Of a DNA stretch of 64,000 bases, positions 54,346-64,000 are shown piece after piece; positions within the stretch are counted from its first letter, which is position 1; the number at the start of each line of letters is the position of its first letter. The DNA is taken from positions 27,248 to 91,247 of the forward strand of contig NZ_WTVS01000018.1 of assembly GCF_012911005.2 (NCBI RefSeq), written 5' to 3'. The DNA comes from Aromatoleum toluolicum (GTDB lineage: Bacteria; Pseudomonadota; Gammaproteobacteria; Burkholderiales; Rhodocyclaceae). Both the position numbers and the translations under genes were made by a program. Under the pieces are notes generated by a model. It ran no database searches, had not been told where the DNA came from, and saw only the letters and a program-made list of their open reading frames with translations.

Positions 54346-55701
54346 TCACTTGCCGATGCAGAAGCGCGAGAAGATCACCCCGAGCAGATCGTCGGCCGTG
54401 AACTCGCCGGTGATCTCGCCGATACGCTCCTGCGCCTGGCGCAGCTCCTCGGCGAAGAGTTCCAGCGCCGCGCTCTGCCCCTGAGCGGCCTCGACGTGCG
54501 CCAGCGCCGCGCGCAGCGCGACGAGATGGCGTTCGCGCGCGAGCACGACGTCCTCGCCGTGCGCATGCCAACCCGCCACCCGCAGCAGCTCCGTGCGCAG
54601 CAGATCGACCCCTTCGCCGCGCTGCGCCGACAGGTAAACCGACACCTTGCCGTCGGCCTCGCTGCAACCCGGCGCGATCCCGCACAGGTCGATCTTGTTG
54701 TGCACCGTGATGCGCTCGACGCCGGCCGGCAGCGCCGCGTCGATCGCGTCGTCCGACTCCCCCACGCCGGTGCGCGCATCGACCAGGCGCAGGATCACGT
54801 CCGCGCGCCCGATCTCGCGCCAGGTGCGCTCCACCCCGATCCGCTCCACCGGGTCGTCGGTCTCGCGCAAGCCCGCGGTATCGATGACGTGGATGGGGAT
54901 GCCCTCGATCGCGATCGTCTCGCGCAACGCGTCGCGCGTCGTGCCGGCGATCTCGGTCACGATCGCGCGCTCCTCGCCGGCGAGGCGGTTCAGCAGGCTG
55001 GACTTGCCGACATTGGGCCGGCCGACCAGCACGACGTTCATGCCGGTGCGCAGCAGCGCCCCCTGGCGCGCACGTTCCAGCACATCGACGAGCTGGCTGC
55101 GGATGCCTTCGAGGCGCTCCAGCGCGCGCGCCTTCTCGAGGAACTCGACCTCTTCCTCGGGGAAATCCAGCGTCGCCTCGACCAGCATGCGCAAGTCGAT
55201 CAGCGCGTCGGTGATGCGGTGCATCTCGTCGGAGAACGCTCCCGACAGCGAGCGCAGCGCCGAGCGCGCGGCGGCGACCGTCGACGCCTCGATCAGGTCC
55301 GCAACGGCTTCCGCCTGCGCGAGGTCCATCTTGCCGTTGAGGAAGGCGCGGCGCGAGAACTCGCCGGGCTCGGCCAGGCGTGCGCCGAGCTCGACGCAGC
55401 GCGCGAGCAGCATCTGCATCACCACCGGCCCGCCGTGCCCCTGCAGCTCGAGCACGTCCTCGCCGGTGAAGGAATTCGGCGCCGGGAAGTACAGCAGCAG
55501 CCCTTCGTCGATCGCGCGCGCTTCGCTGTCCAGAAAACGCACGAACCCCGCAGTGCGGGGTTCGGGAGTCTTGCCGGTGAGCGCCCGCGCCATCGGCACG
55601 AGCGCTGCGCCCGACACGCGGATCACGCCGATCCCGCCGCGACCGGGCGCGGTCGCGACGGCGGCGATGGTATCAGGCAGGCTTCGCGCCGGACTTTCCA
55701 C
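54346..55701 (-). CDS. mnmE: tRNA modification GTPase MnmE (TrmE)
   Basis: MnmE (451 residues) works with MnmG to modify wobble uridine of several tRNAs. The N-terminal formyl-THF-binding domain begins with [22 protein letters not shown]. The GTPase domain has [22 protein letters not shown] and NKIDL. The C-terminus is FCIGK, with the invariant catalytic cysteine. Its first 29 bp overlap the end of yidC. mnmE next to yidC-yidD-rnpA-rpmH is the standard origin-proximal order. Confidence 0.97.
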   Translation of the reverse strand: MESPARSLPDTIAAVATAPGRGGIGVIRVSGAALVPMARALTGKTPEPRTAGFVRFLDSEARAIDEGLLLYFPAPNSFTGEDVLELQGHGGPVVMQMLLARCVELGARLAEPGEFSRRAFLNGKMDLAQAEAVADLIEASTVAAARSALRSLSGAFSDEMHRITDALIDLRMLVEATLDFPEEEVEFLEKARALERLEGIRSQLVDVLERARQGALLRTGMNVVLVGRPNVGKSSLLNRLAGEERAIVTEIAGTTRDALRETIAIEGIPIHVIDTAGLRETDDPVERIGVERTWREIGRADVILRLVDARTGVGESDDAIDAALPAGVERITVHNKIDLCGIAPGCSEADGKVSVYLSAQRGEGVDLLRTELLRVAGWHAHGEDVVLARERHLVALRAALAHVEAAQGQSAALELFAEELRQAQERIGEITGEFTADDLLGVIFSRFCIGK

Positions 55702-57331
55702 CTTCGATCATCCTCGTAATCTGCCACTGCTGGGCAATCGACAGCGTGTTGTTGACGACCCAGTACAGCACCAGGCCCGACGGGAACCACAGGAACATGA
55801 AGGTGAACACGATGGGCATCGCCAGCATCACCTTCGCCTGGATCGGATCCGGCGGCGTCGGGTTGAGCTTGGTCTGGATCAGCATCGTCGCGCCCATGAT
55901 GATCGGCAGGATGTAGTACGGATCCTTGGACGACAGATCCTGGATCCAGCCCAGCCACGGCGCATGGCGCATCTCGACGCTGCCCAGCAGCACCCAGTAC
56001 AGCGCGATGAACACCGGGATCTGCACGAGGATCGGCAGGCAGCCGCCCAGCGGGTTGATCTTCTCCCGCTTGTACATCTCCATCATTTCCTGCTGCAGCT
56101 TGACCTTGTCGTTGCCGTAGAGCTCCTTCAGGCGCTGCATGCGCGGGCCCAGCACGCGCATCTTGGCCATCGACTTGTAGCTCGCCGCCGACAGCGGGAA
56201 GAACGCCGCCTTGATCAGCACAGTGACGAGGATGATCGCCCAGCCCCAGTTGCCGGTGAGCTTGTGGAACCACGACAGCACCCAGAACAGCGGCGCCGCG
56301 ATCACCGTGAGCCAGCCGTAGTCGACGACCAGGTCGAGGCCCTTGGCGACGCCTTCCAGCTTGTCCTGCTCCTGCGGGCCGGCATACAGGCGCGTCGACA
56401 CCTTCCCCGTCTCGCCCGGCGCGACCGCGGCCACCGGCATGATCAGGCCCGACGAGTACAGCCCTTCGCCGACCTTGCGCGCGAAGAACTCGCGCTCGAC
56501 GCCGTCCTGCGGCAGCCACGCGCTGACGAAGTAGTGCTGCACCAGCGCCACCCAGCCGTCGTTCGCCTTCTTCACGAACTTGGCCTTGCCGTTGTCGATT
56601 TCCTCGAACTGCACCTTCTGGAACTTCTCGGCTTCGCTGTAGAAGGCCGGGCCGGTGAACACGCTGACGCCGAAGCCCTCGACCGATTCCGCCGGCTTGC
56701 CGTCGCGCGTCATCTGGAAATACGCGTGCGCGTTGAGCGGCGCACCGCCGCCGTTGGCGATCTCGTAGGCGACATCGACGAGGTAGCTGCCGCGATGGAA
56801 GGTCATTAGCTTCGTGACCTTCACGCCGTTCTGCTCCGGCGCCTCGAGACGCAGCGTCAGGCTGTCCTGGCCGTCCTTGAGCACCTGCTCGCCGGCGGGC
56901 AGCGCGAACACCGTCTTGTGGCTCGGCAGGCCGTCGCCGATCAGGCCCGACTGCGCGGCATACAGATGCTCGGCGCCGTCGTCGAACAGCACGAAGTTGC
57001 GCGACACGTCGGTCTTGGACTTGTGCTGCGCCAGTTCGAGGCGAACGATGCTGCCGCCTTCGGCGGAGACGTCCGCGACGAGCACGTCGGTGCGCACCGT
57101 CACGCGGGGGGCGTTCGACGCCGCAGCGCGCGCTTCCGGCACCGCCGGCGCGCCGGCCATGCTCGCGCTCGGGGTCGGCACCGCGCCCGGAACGAACGAA
57201 CCCGGCGCCTGCTGCTCGGCCACCGCCGCGGTCGGCGCGGGGGCGGGACGGTTATGCTTCTGCCAGCCGTCCCACAGCATGATGACGGCGAAGGAGAAGA
57301 TGAGGAAAAGTATCAGTCGACGCTGGTCCAT
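55673..57331 (-). CDS. yidC: Membrane protein insertase YidC
   Basis: YidC (552 residues) inserts and folds inner-membrane proteins. It begins with a membrane helix ([22 protein letters not shown]), then a large periplasmic domain, then five conserved helices. Late motifs include [31 protein letters not shown] and [20 protein letters not shown]. The YidC signature [20 protein letters not shown] is near the C-terminus. Normal length for a Gram-negative YidC. Confidence 0.97.
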   Translation of the reverse strand: MDQRRLILFLIFSFAVIMLWDGWQKHNRPAPAPTAAVAEQQAPGSFVPGAVPTPSASMAGAPAVPEARAAASNAPRVTVRTDVLVADVSAEGGSIVRLELAQHKSKTDVSRNFVLFDDGAEHLYAAQSGLIGDGLPSHKTVFALPAGEQVLKDGQDSLTLRLEAPEQNGVKVTKLMTFHRGSYLVDVAYEIANGGGAPLNAHAYFQMTRDGKPAESVEGFGVSVFTGPAFYSEAEKFQKVQFEEIDNGKAKFVKKANDGWVALVQHYFVSAWLPQDGVEREFFARKVGEGLYSSGLIMPVAAVAPGETGKVSTRLYAGPQEQDKLEGVAKGLDLVVDYGWLTVIAAPLFWVLSWFHKLTGNWGWAIILVTVLIKAAFFPLSAASYKSMAKMRVLGPRMQRLKELYGNDKVKLQQEMMEMYKREKINPLGGCLPILVQIPVFIALYWVLLGSVEMRHAPWLGWIQDLSSKDPYYILPIIMGATMLIQTKLNPTPPDPIQAKVMLAMPIVFTFMFLWFPSGLVLYWVVNNTLSIAQQWQITRMIEGGKSGAKPA

Positions 57332-57357
57332 CGGATTCTTATATGTTCTGGGAAGAG

Positions 57358-57570
57358 TCAGGGAACGGGATCATACCCGCCCGGATGGAATGGGTGGCAA
57401 CGACCCACCCGCTTGAACGCCAGCCACCCGCCCTTCAGGGCGCCGTGGCGCTGGACGGCCTCGGCCGCATATTCGGAACAACTCGGATGAAAACGGCAGT
57501 TGCGCCCCAGCATCGGGCTGATCGCGTAGCGATAGACGCGCAGCAGGCCGAGGAGCAGGGACTTGATCAC
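57358..57570 (-). CDS. yidD: Membrane protein insertion efficiency factor YidD
   Basis: YidD (70 residues) is a small amphipathic protein that assists YidC. It carries the family core [23 protein letters not shown] with three cysteines (Cys25, Cys31 and the adjacent region) and ends [17 protein letters not shown]. It overlaps rnpA by 4 bp (ATGA) and lies 26 bp before yidC. Confidence 0.95.
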   Translation of the reverse strand: MIKSLLLGLLRVYRYAISPMLGRNCRFHPSCSEYAAEAVQRHGALKGGWLAFKRVGRCHPFHPGGYDPVP

Positions 57571-57926
57571 GGTCGCAGGCGCGCGAAGAGCTGCGCGACG
57601 TCTTCGTTGATCATCGCGCGCGTGGCATCCCTGACGGGCGCATGCAGGCGCACGATCAGGTCGTGATGAGGGAGCGCCACACGAATTTTGCGAAACTGTT
57701 CGCGCACGATGCGTTTCACCAGGTTGCGCACGTTGGCGCGTTTCGCCAGCTTCTTCGCCACAACGACGCCGAGGCGTGCCGTGTCGAGTTCGTTGGGACG
57801 ATAATGAACGACGAAGAAGCGTCCCTTGATCGCCCGCCGGAAAGCAAAAACGGATGAATACTCATCCGTTTTTCGTAATCTGTAGGCGCTGAGGAATCTC
57901 TGATCAACGCCCGACGGGCTATTCAC
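57567..57926 (-). CDS. rnpA: Ribonuclease P protein component
   Basis: RnpA (119 residues) is the protein cofactor of RNase P, which trims tRNA 5' leaders. The conserved core is [28 protein letters not shown] and [29 protein letters not shown], including the RNR signature ([10 protein letters not shown]). Start is a GTG, 1 bp after the rpmH stop. Shorter in-frame starts inside the first 15 residues are possible. Confidence 0.95.
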   Translation of the reverse strand: MNSPSGVDQRFLSAYRLRKTDEYSSVFAFRRAIKGRFFVVHYRPNELDTARLGVVVAKKLAKRANVRNLVKRIVREQFRKIRVALPHHDLIVRLHAPVRDATRAMINEDVAQLFARLRP

Positions 57927-57927
57927 C

Positions 57928-58062
57928 TCAGACAGCGAGGCGATGACGGCCCTTGGCGCGACGAGCGCGGATGACGGCGCGACCGCCGCGGGTCTTCATG
58001 CGGACCAGGAAACCATGGGTGCGCTTGCGACGGACGACGGACGGCTGATAGGTGCGTTTCAT
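57928..58062 (-). CDS. rpmH: Ribosomal protein L34
   Basis: L34 has 44 residues and starts [18 protein letters not shown], then [20 protein letters not shown]. All are invariant family features. It is a highly basic large-subunit ribosomal protein. It is the first gene of the rpmH-rnpA-yidD-yidC-mnmE operon, divergent from dnaA. Confidence 0.98.
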   Translation of the reverse strand: MKRTYQPSVVRRKRTHGFLVRMKTRGGRAVIRARRAKGRHRLAV

Positions 58063-58346
58063 TTCGGTTGGCCAGTGAAAGGGTCAAACCGCGGATTTAA
58101 TTGGATAATACCCTGTTTGTCAAGCACAATTTTTGGCCCGGGCTGTGGATAACTCTTCCGCCGGGGGGTAGAATCCAGCGTTTCCCCTCCCGACCGCCCC
58201 TGTGCGCCGGCCATTCCGGCCCGTCGTGCTGCGCGGACGGTCGGGATGTCCCCGAAACGAGTTCGCGCCGCCGTTGCGCTTCACCGCTCCGTCAGCCGAG
58301 CCGAGGTGTTTTGGAAATCGTGTCACAAGCCCTAACCATCGAGTCC
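58063..58346. promoter_or_regulatory. rpmH-dnaA divergent intergenic region, candidate replication origin
   Basis: This 284-bp region separates the leftward and rightward gene blocks. It contains one perfect DnaA box on the minus strand (TGTGGATAA, 58144-58152) and AT-rich runs at about 58095-58136. This is the usual oriC position in many bacteria. Only one box is seen here, so the origin may need boxes in the dnaA-dnaN region or elsewhere. Confidence 0.55.
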
Positions 58347-59774
58347 GTGAGTCAAGATTTTTGGTCCTTCTGCCTGTCGCGCCTTGAGAGTGAGCTGCCC
58401 CCGCAGCAGTTCAACACATGGATCAAGCCGCTGCGCGCAGAGGCCGGCACGAGCGACGAACCGTCGCTGCGCCTGTTCGCCCCCAACCGCTTCGTCATGC
58501 AGTGGGTGCGCGAACGCTACCTCAAGCGCGTCGCCGAGCTCGGCGAGGAATTCCACGGCGGCCCGCTGCTGCTCGAACTCTTGATGGGCGAAGCGGGCAG
58601 CGCGCGCACGGTCGCGCGCGCCGTCGCCCCCGTCATGCCGGTCGCAGCGGACGGCGCGGCCGCGAACGCCGCCCCGGCGCCCGTCGCGGCCCCCGCCATC
58701 ATCACGCGCGCCGAACTCGAACCCGCCACCAGCGCGGCCGACCTCGCCTACGAGAAGACGCGCCTCAACCCCGACTTCACCTTCGACACCCTGGTCACCG
58801 GCCGCGCCAACGACCTCGCGCGCGCCGCCGCGATGCAGGTCGCGCAGAACCCCGGCACCTCCTACAACCCGCTGTTCGTCTATGGCGGCGTCGGCCTCGG
58901 CAAGACCCACCTCGTGCACGCCATCGGCAACGCCGTGTACCGCCGTAACCCGCGCGCGGTGATCCGCTATGTGCACGTCGAGGACTACTACGCCGACGTC
59001 GTGCGCGCCTACCAGCAGAAGAGCTTCGACGCCTTCAAGCGCTACTACCGCTCGCTCGACCTCTTGCTGATCGACGACATCCAATTCTTCAACAACAAGA
59101 ACCGCACGCAGGAAGAGTTCTTCCACGCGTTCAACGCGCTGACCGAGGCGCGCAAGCAGATCGTCATCACCTGCGACACCTACCCCAAGGACATCCAGGG
59201 CCTCGAAGACCGCCTGATCTCGCGCTTCGACTGGGGCCTCACGGTGCAGATCGAGCCGCCCGAGCTCGAGATGCGCGTCGCGATCCTGCAGAAGAAGGCC
59301 GAGGTGCTGCGCGTCGATCTGCACGACGACGTCGCGTTCCTCATCGCCAAGAACCTGCGCTCCAACGTGCGCGAGCTCGAAGGCGCGTTGAACAAGGTCG
59401 TCGCCTTCGCGCGCTTCCACGGCCGCGGCATCTCGCTGGAAGTCGCCAAGGACGCGCTGAAGGACCTGCTCAACGCGCACAACCGCCAGCTCACCATCGA
59501 GCACATCCAGAAGACGGTCGCCGACTACTACAAGATCAAGGTCGCCGACATGCACTCGAAGAAGCGCACGCGCGTCATCGCGCGTCCGCGCCAGGTCGCG
59601 ATGTGGCTCGCCAAGGACCTCACGCCGATGTCGCTGCCGGCGATCGGCGAGGCCTTCGGCGGCCGCGACCACACCACCGTGCTGCACGCCTGCCGCACCA
59701 TCGCGGACCTGCGCCTCGCCGACCAGCAGCTCAACCACGACGTGCACGTGCTCACGCAGGTGCTGCGCGGATGA
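58347..59774 (+). CDS. dnaA: Chromosomal replication initiator DnaA
   Basis: DnaA (475 residues from the GTG at 58347) opens the origin. That start gives (M)[28 protein letters not shown], which aligns from the first residue with E. coli MSLSLWQQCLARLQDEL. Upstream in-frame GTG (58320) and TTG (58311) would add 9 or 12 residues. Walker A is GGVGLGKTH, Walker B LLIDDIQF. The C-terminal DNA-binding domain has the signature [15 protein letters not shown]. Confidence 0.97.
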   Translation: MSQDFWSFCLSRLESELPPQQFNTWIKPLRAEAGTSDEPSLRLFAPNRFVMQWVRERYLKRVAELGEEFHGGPLLLELLMGEAGSARTVARAVAPVMPVAADGAAANAAPAPVAAPAIITRAELEPATSAADLAYEKTRLNPDFTFDTLVTGRANDLARAAAMQVAQNPGTSYNPLFVYGGVGLGKTHLVHAIGNAVYRRNPRAVIRYVHVEDYYADVVRAYQQKSFDAFKRYYRSLDLLLIDDIQFFNNKNRTQEEFFHAFNALTEARKQIVITCDTYPKDIQGLEDRLISRFDWGLTVQIEPPELEMRVAILQKKAEVLRVDLHDDVAFLIAKNLRSNVRELEGALNKVVAFARFHGRGISLEVAKDALKDLLNAHNRQLTIEHIQKTVADYYKIKVADMHSKKRTRVIARPRQVAMWLAKDLTPMSLPAIGEAFGGRDHTTVLHACRTIADLRLADQQLNHDVHVLTQVLRG

Positions 59775-59842
59775 GCGCTCCCCGCAGCACCGCTTCCCTG
59801 CCCGGACAAACGGAATAACCTCAAACGGAAGATCCTGACGCC

Positions 59843-60949
59843 ATGCTTCTGCTCACCACCACCCGCGATGCGCTCCTCGCCCCGCTGCAGTCGGTCGCCG
59901 GCATCGTCGAAAAGCGCCACACCCTGCCGATCCTGTCGAACGTGCTGATCGAGAAGCACGGCGACCAGCTCACGCTGCTCGCCACCGACATCGAGATCCA
60001 GATCCGCACGACCACGGGCGGGCACATCGGCGGCGATGACGCGTCCATCACCGTCGCGGCGAAGAAGCTGCAGGACATCCTGCGCGCGCTGCCCTCCGCG
60101 GGCGAGGTGGTGCTCACGCTCGACGACAAGCGCCTCACCGTCAAGGCCGGCCGCAGCCGCTTCGCGCTGCAGACCCTGCCCGCCGCCGACTACCCGCGCA
60201 TGAACCTGCCCGACGGCGATGCCACGCGCTTCAGCATCAGCCAGAAGAGCTTCAAGCGCCAGCTCGCCCAGGTCGCCTACGCGATGGCGCAGCAGGACAT
60301 CCGCTACTACCTCAACGGCCTGCTGCTGATCGCCGACGGCAAGGAACTGCGCATGGTCGCCACCGACGGCCACCGCCTCGCCTTCGCCTCCAGCCCGCTC
60401 GAGGCCGAAGTGCCGCGCACCGAGGTCATCCTGCCGCGCAAGACGGTGATGGAGCTCGCACGCCAGCTCGCCGACAGCGAAGACCCGCTCGAAGTCGTCC
60501 TCGCCGGCAACCAGGTGGTGTTCCGCTTCGGCCCGATCGAGCTCGTCTCCAAGCTCATCGACGGCAAGTTCCCCGACTACGAGCGCGTGATCCCGCAGAA
60601 CCACCAGAAGCTGATCACCTTCGAGCGCGTCCCGCTGCTCGCGACCCTGTCGCGCGTCGCCATCCTGACCAACGACAAGTTCCGCGGCGTGCGCCTCGTC
60701 CTCGGCGACGGCACGCTGAAGATCGCCAGCACCAACGCCGAACAGGAAGAAGCCCAGGAAGAGCTGGAAGTCGACTACCACGCCGACCCGCTCGACATCG
60801 GCTTCAACGTCACCTACCTGCTCGACGTGCTCACCAACACCCACGAAGACCAGATCGAGTGGCGCTTCAACGACGGCAACTCCAGCGCGCTGGTGACCCT
60901 GCCGGGCAACGACCGCTTCAAGTACGTGGTCATGCCGATGCGCATCTGA
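59843..60949 (+). CDS. dnaN: DNA polymerase III sliding clamp, beta subunit
   Basis: DnaN (368 residues) forms the dimeric clamp that tethers DNA polymerase III. It starts MLLLTTTRDALLAPLQSVAGIVEKRHTLPILSNVLIE and ends NDRFKYVVMPMRI, the conserved C-terminal peptide-binding tail. Three similar domains are expected from the length. It lies 68 bp after dnaA, the usual order. Confidence 0.98.
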   Translation: MLLLTTTRDALLAPLQSVAGIVEKRHTLPILSNVLIEKHGDQLTLLATDIEIQIRTTTGGHIGGDDASITVAAKKLQDILRALPSAGEVVLTLDDKRLTVKAGRSRFALQTLPAADYPRMNLPDGDATRFSISQKSFKRQLAQVAYAMAQQDIRYYLNGLLLIADGKELRMVATDGHRLAFASSPLEAEVPRTEVILPRKTVMELARQLADSEDPLEVVLAGNQVVFRFGPIELVSKLIDGKFPDYERVIPQNHQKLITFERVPLLATLSRVAILTNDKFRGVRLVLGDGTLKIASTNAEQEEAQEELEVDYHADPLDIGFNVTYLLDVLTNTHEDQIEWRFNDGNSSALVTLPGNDRFKYVVMPMRI

Positions 60950-60982
60950 CGCGAGCCGGCGCCCGCCGCCGCCGCGTTCTGA

Positions 60983-61012
60983 CGCCCCGGGACCTCCCGG
61001 GGCGCGTTCTTT
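60983..61012 (+). terminator. Possible terminator after dnaN
   Basis: CGCCCCGGG pairs perfectly with CCCGGGGCG over a four-base loop, followed by CGTTCTTT. The T-tract is short, so it may be partial and let some transcripts continue into gyrB. Confidence 0.6.
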
Positions 61013-61024
61013 GATGATTCATAG

Positions 61025-63541
<2,517 letters not shown>

Positions 63542-63603
63542 TGCTGTCGGGTGCCACGGAAAGTGAAAACTGTGCCAAGTAAATGAAAAAGTACTGTCAC
63601 GGA

Positions 63604-63637
63604 AAATGAAAAAAGCCCGCTTGGGCTTTTTTCATTT
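63604..63637. terminator. Perfect bidirectional terminator after gyrB
   Basis: AAATGAAAAAAGCCC pairs perfectly over 15 bp with GGGCTTTTTTCATTT across a four-base GCTT loop. It has T-runs on both strands, so it can stop transcription from either side. Confidence 0.85.
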
Positions 63638-63929
63638 CGCCATGCTGACCACGGCCGGTCCGTTCCACCGTTCCACCTAAATGAACGACGCAACAGGGAT
63701 TGAACGTCAGGACTTCGGCACAGCTCCGGCCACCAGGGTCAACTGAGCGGCGGCGGTGTTGCGCAAAGCCGCCGTATGGCAGGTCTCCTTCATCGAACGG
63801 ACGATGTCACCCCTCAACTAACCTGCAAGGCTCTGAACTTGAAATCGGAAAGCAGGCGTTCAACTTTCGAGATAGTTGTGTGTGTCAAGTTGTGCAAATT
63901 GGGTGAGCACGGCATGGTTGATTCATTTC

Positions 63930-63974
63930 GCTTTCAGCGCTGCGCAGGGCGTAGCCCAAAGCGGCGCTGAAAGC
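63930..63974. repeat. Palindrome at the right edge
   Basis: GCTTTCAGCGC and its perfect complement GCGCTGAAAGC are separated by 23 bp. It follows the segment without genes. It may be the end of an element that continues beyond the window. Confidence 0.5.
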
Positions 63975-64000
63975 GGTGGCGGCCTCATGCGGCCAGCCGC

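Larger units (their letters stand above)
63542..64000. other. Region after gyrB with no supported gene
   Basis: This 459-bp segment holds the gyrB terminator, near-repeats of CACGGAAA(A/G)TGAAAA at 63554 and 63599, and a terminal palindrome at 63930-63974. I find no convincing coding frame on either strand. The near-repeats look like multiple terminal repeats of an IS21-type element, but no transposase is visible. Confidence 0.5.

Overview
The window is GC-rich chromosomal DNA from a betaproteobacterium. Gene order and protein sequences point to the Rhodocyclales, in the Azoarcus/Aromatoleum/Thauera neighbourhood; this is inferred from content, not from a database match. It ends in the replication-origin block rpmH-dnaA-dnaN-gyrB. 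Almost every gene from base 1 to 58 kb lies on the minus strand, and dnaA, dnaN and gyrB lie on the plus strand. This strand switch, one DnaA box in front of dnaA and two perfect parS sites (53.45 and 54.26 kb) place the window at the chromosome origin. No tRNA, rRNA, CRISPR array or intact insertion sequence was seen.

Region 1 (1-11.7 kb) is one long minus-strand operon for a membrane-bound uptake [NiFe] hydrogenase of the Hyb (Hyd-2) type. Structural genes hybO-hybA-hybB-hybC come first. They are followed by the protease gene hybD, a second HypC-like chaperone, hybE/hoxT, hupK/hoxV, and hypA, hypB, a HypF reduced to its C-terminal domain, hypC and the start of hypD. Hydrogen electrons would pass from HybC/HybO through the ferredoxin-like HybA and the membrane protein HybB to quinone.

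Region 2 (11.7-30 kb) is mixed: a glutathione S-transferase, a rhomboid protease, a tryptophanase-like lyase, priA and hemE. Between priA and hemE lies an AT-rich intergenic region with DnaA boxes and hairpins. Next come a HupE/UreJ-like mini-protein, uspA and terC, then a tripartite tricarboxylate-type transporter (tctA, tctB and two tandem tctC genes) with its two-component system (tctD, tctE). A divergent substrate-binding protein and a porin follow. A second copy of the mini-protein sits beside the urease genes.

Region 3 (30-47 kb) is a urea module. It holds urease (ureD-A-B-C-E-F-G), a diiron alternative oxidase, and the urea ABC importer urtABCDE. In front of urtA there is a sigma-54 promoter with a matching NtrC enhancer site, so urea uptake is probably induced by nitrogen limitation. 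A family of 110-143 bp palindromic-ended intergenic repeats is inserted in the ure and urt operons.

Region 4 (44-58 kb) holds potassium uptake (trkA, trkH), a two-component pair ntrY-ntrX whose NtrX has lost its ATPase motifs, a DUF4390 protein, rsmB, a spermidine synthase, a TauE/SafE permease, mnmE, yidC, yidD, rnpA and rpmH. Region 5 (58-64 kb) is dnaA, dnaN and gyrB, followed by a strong terminator and about 360 bp with no recognisable gene.
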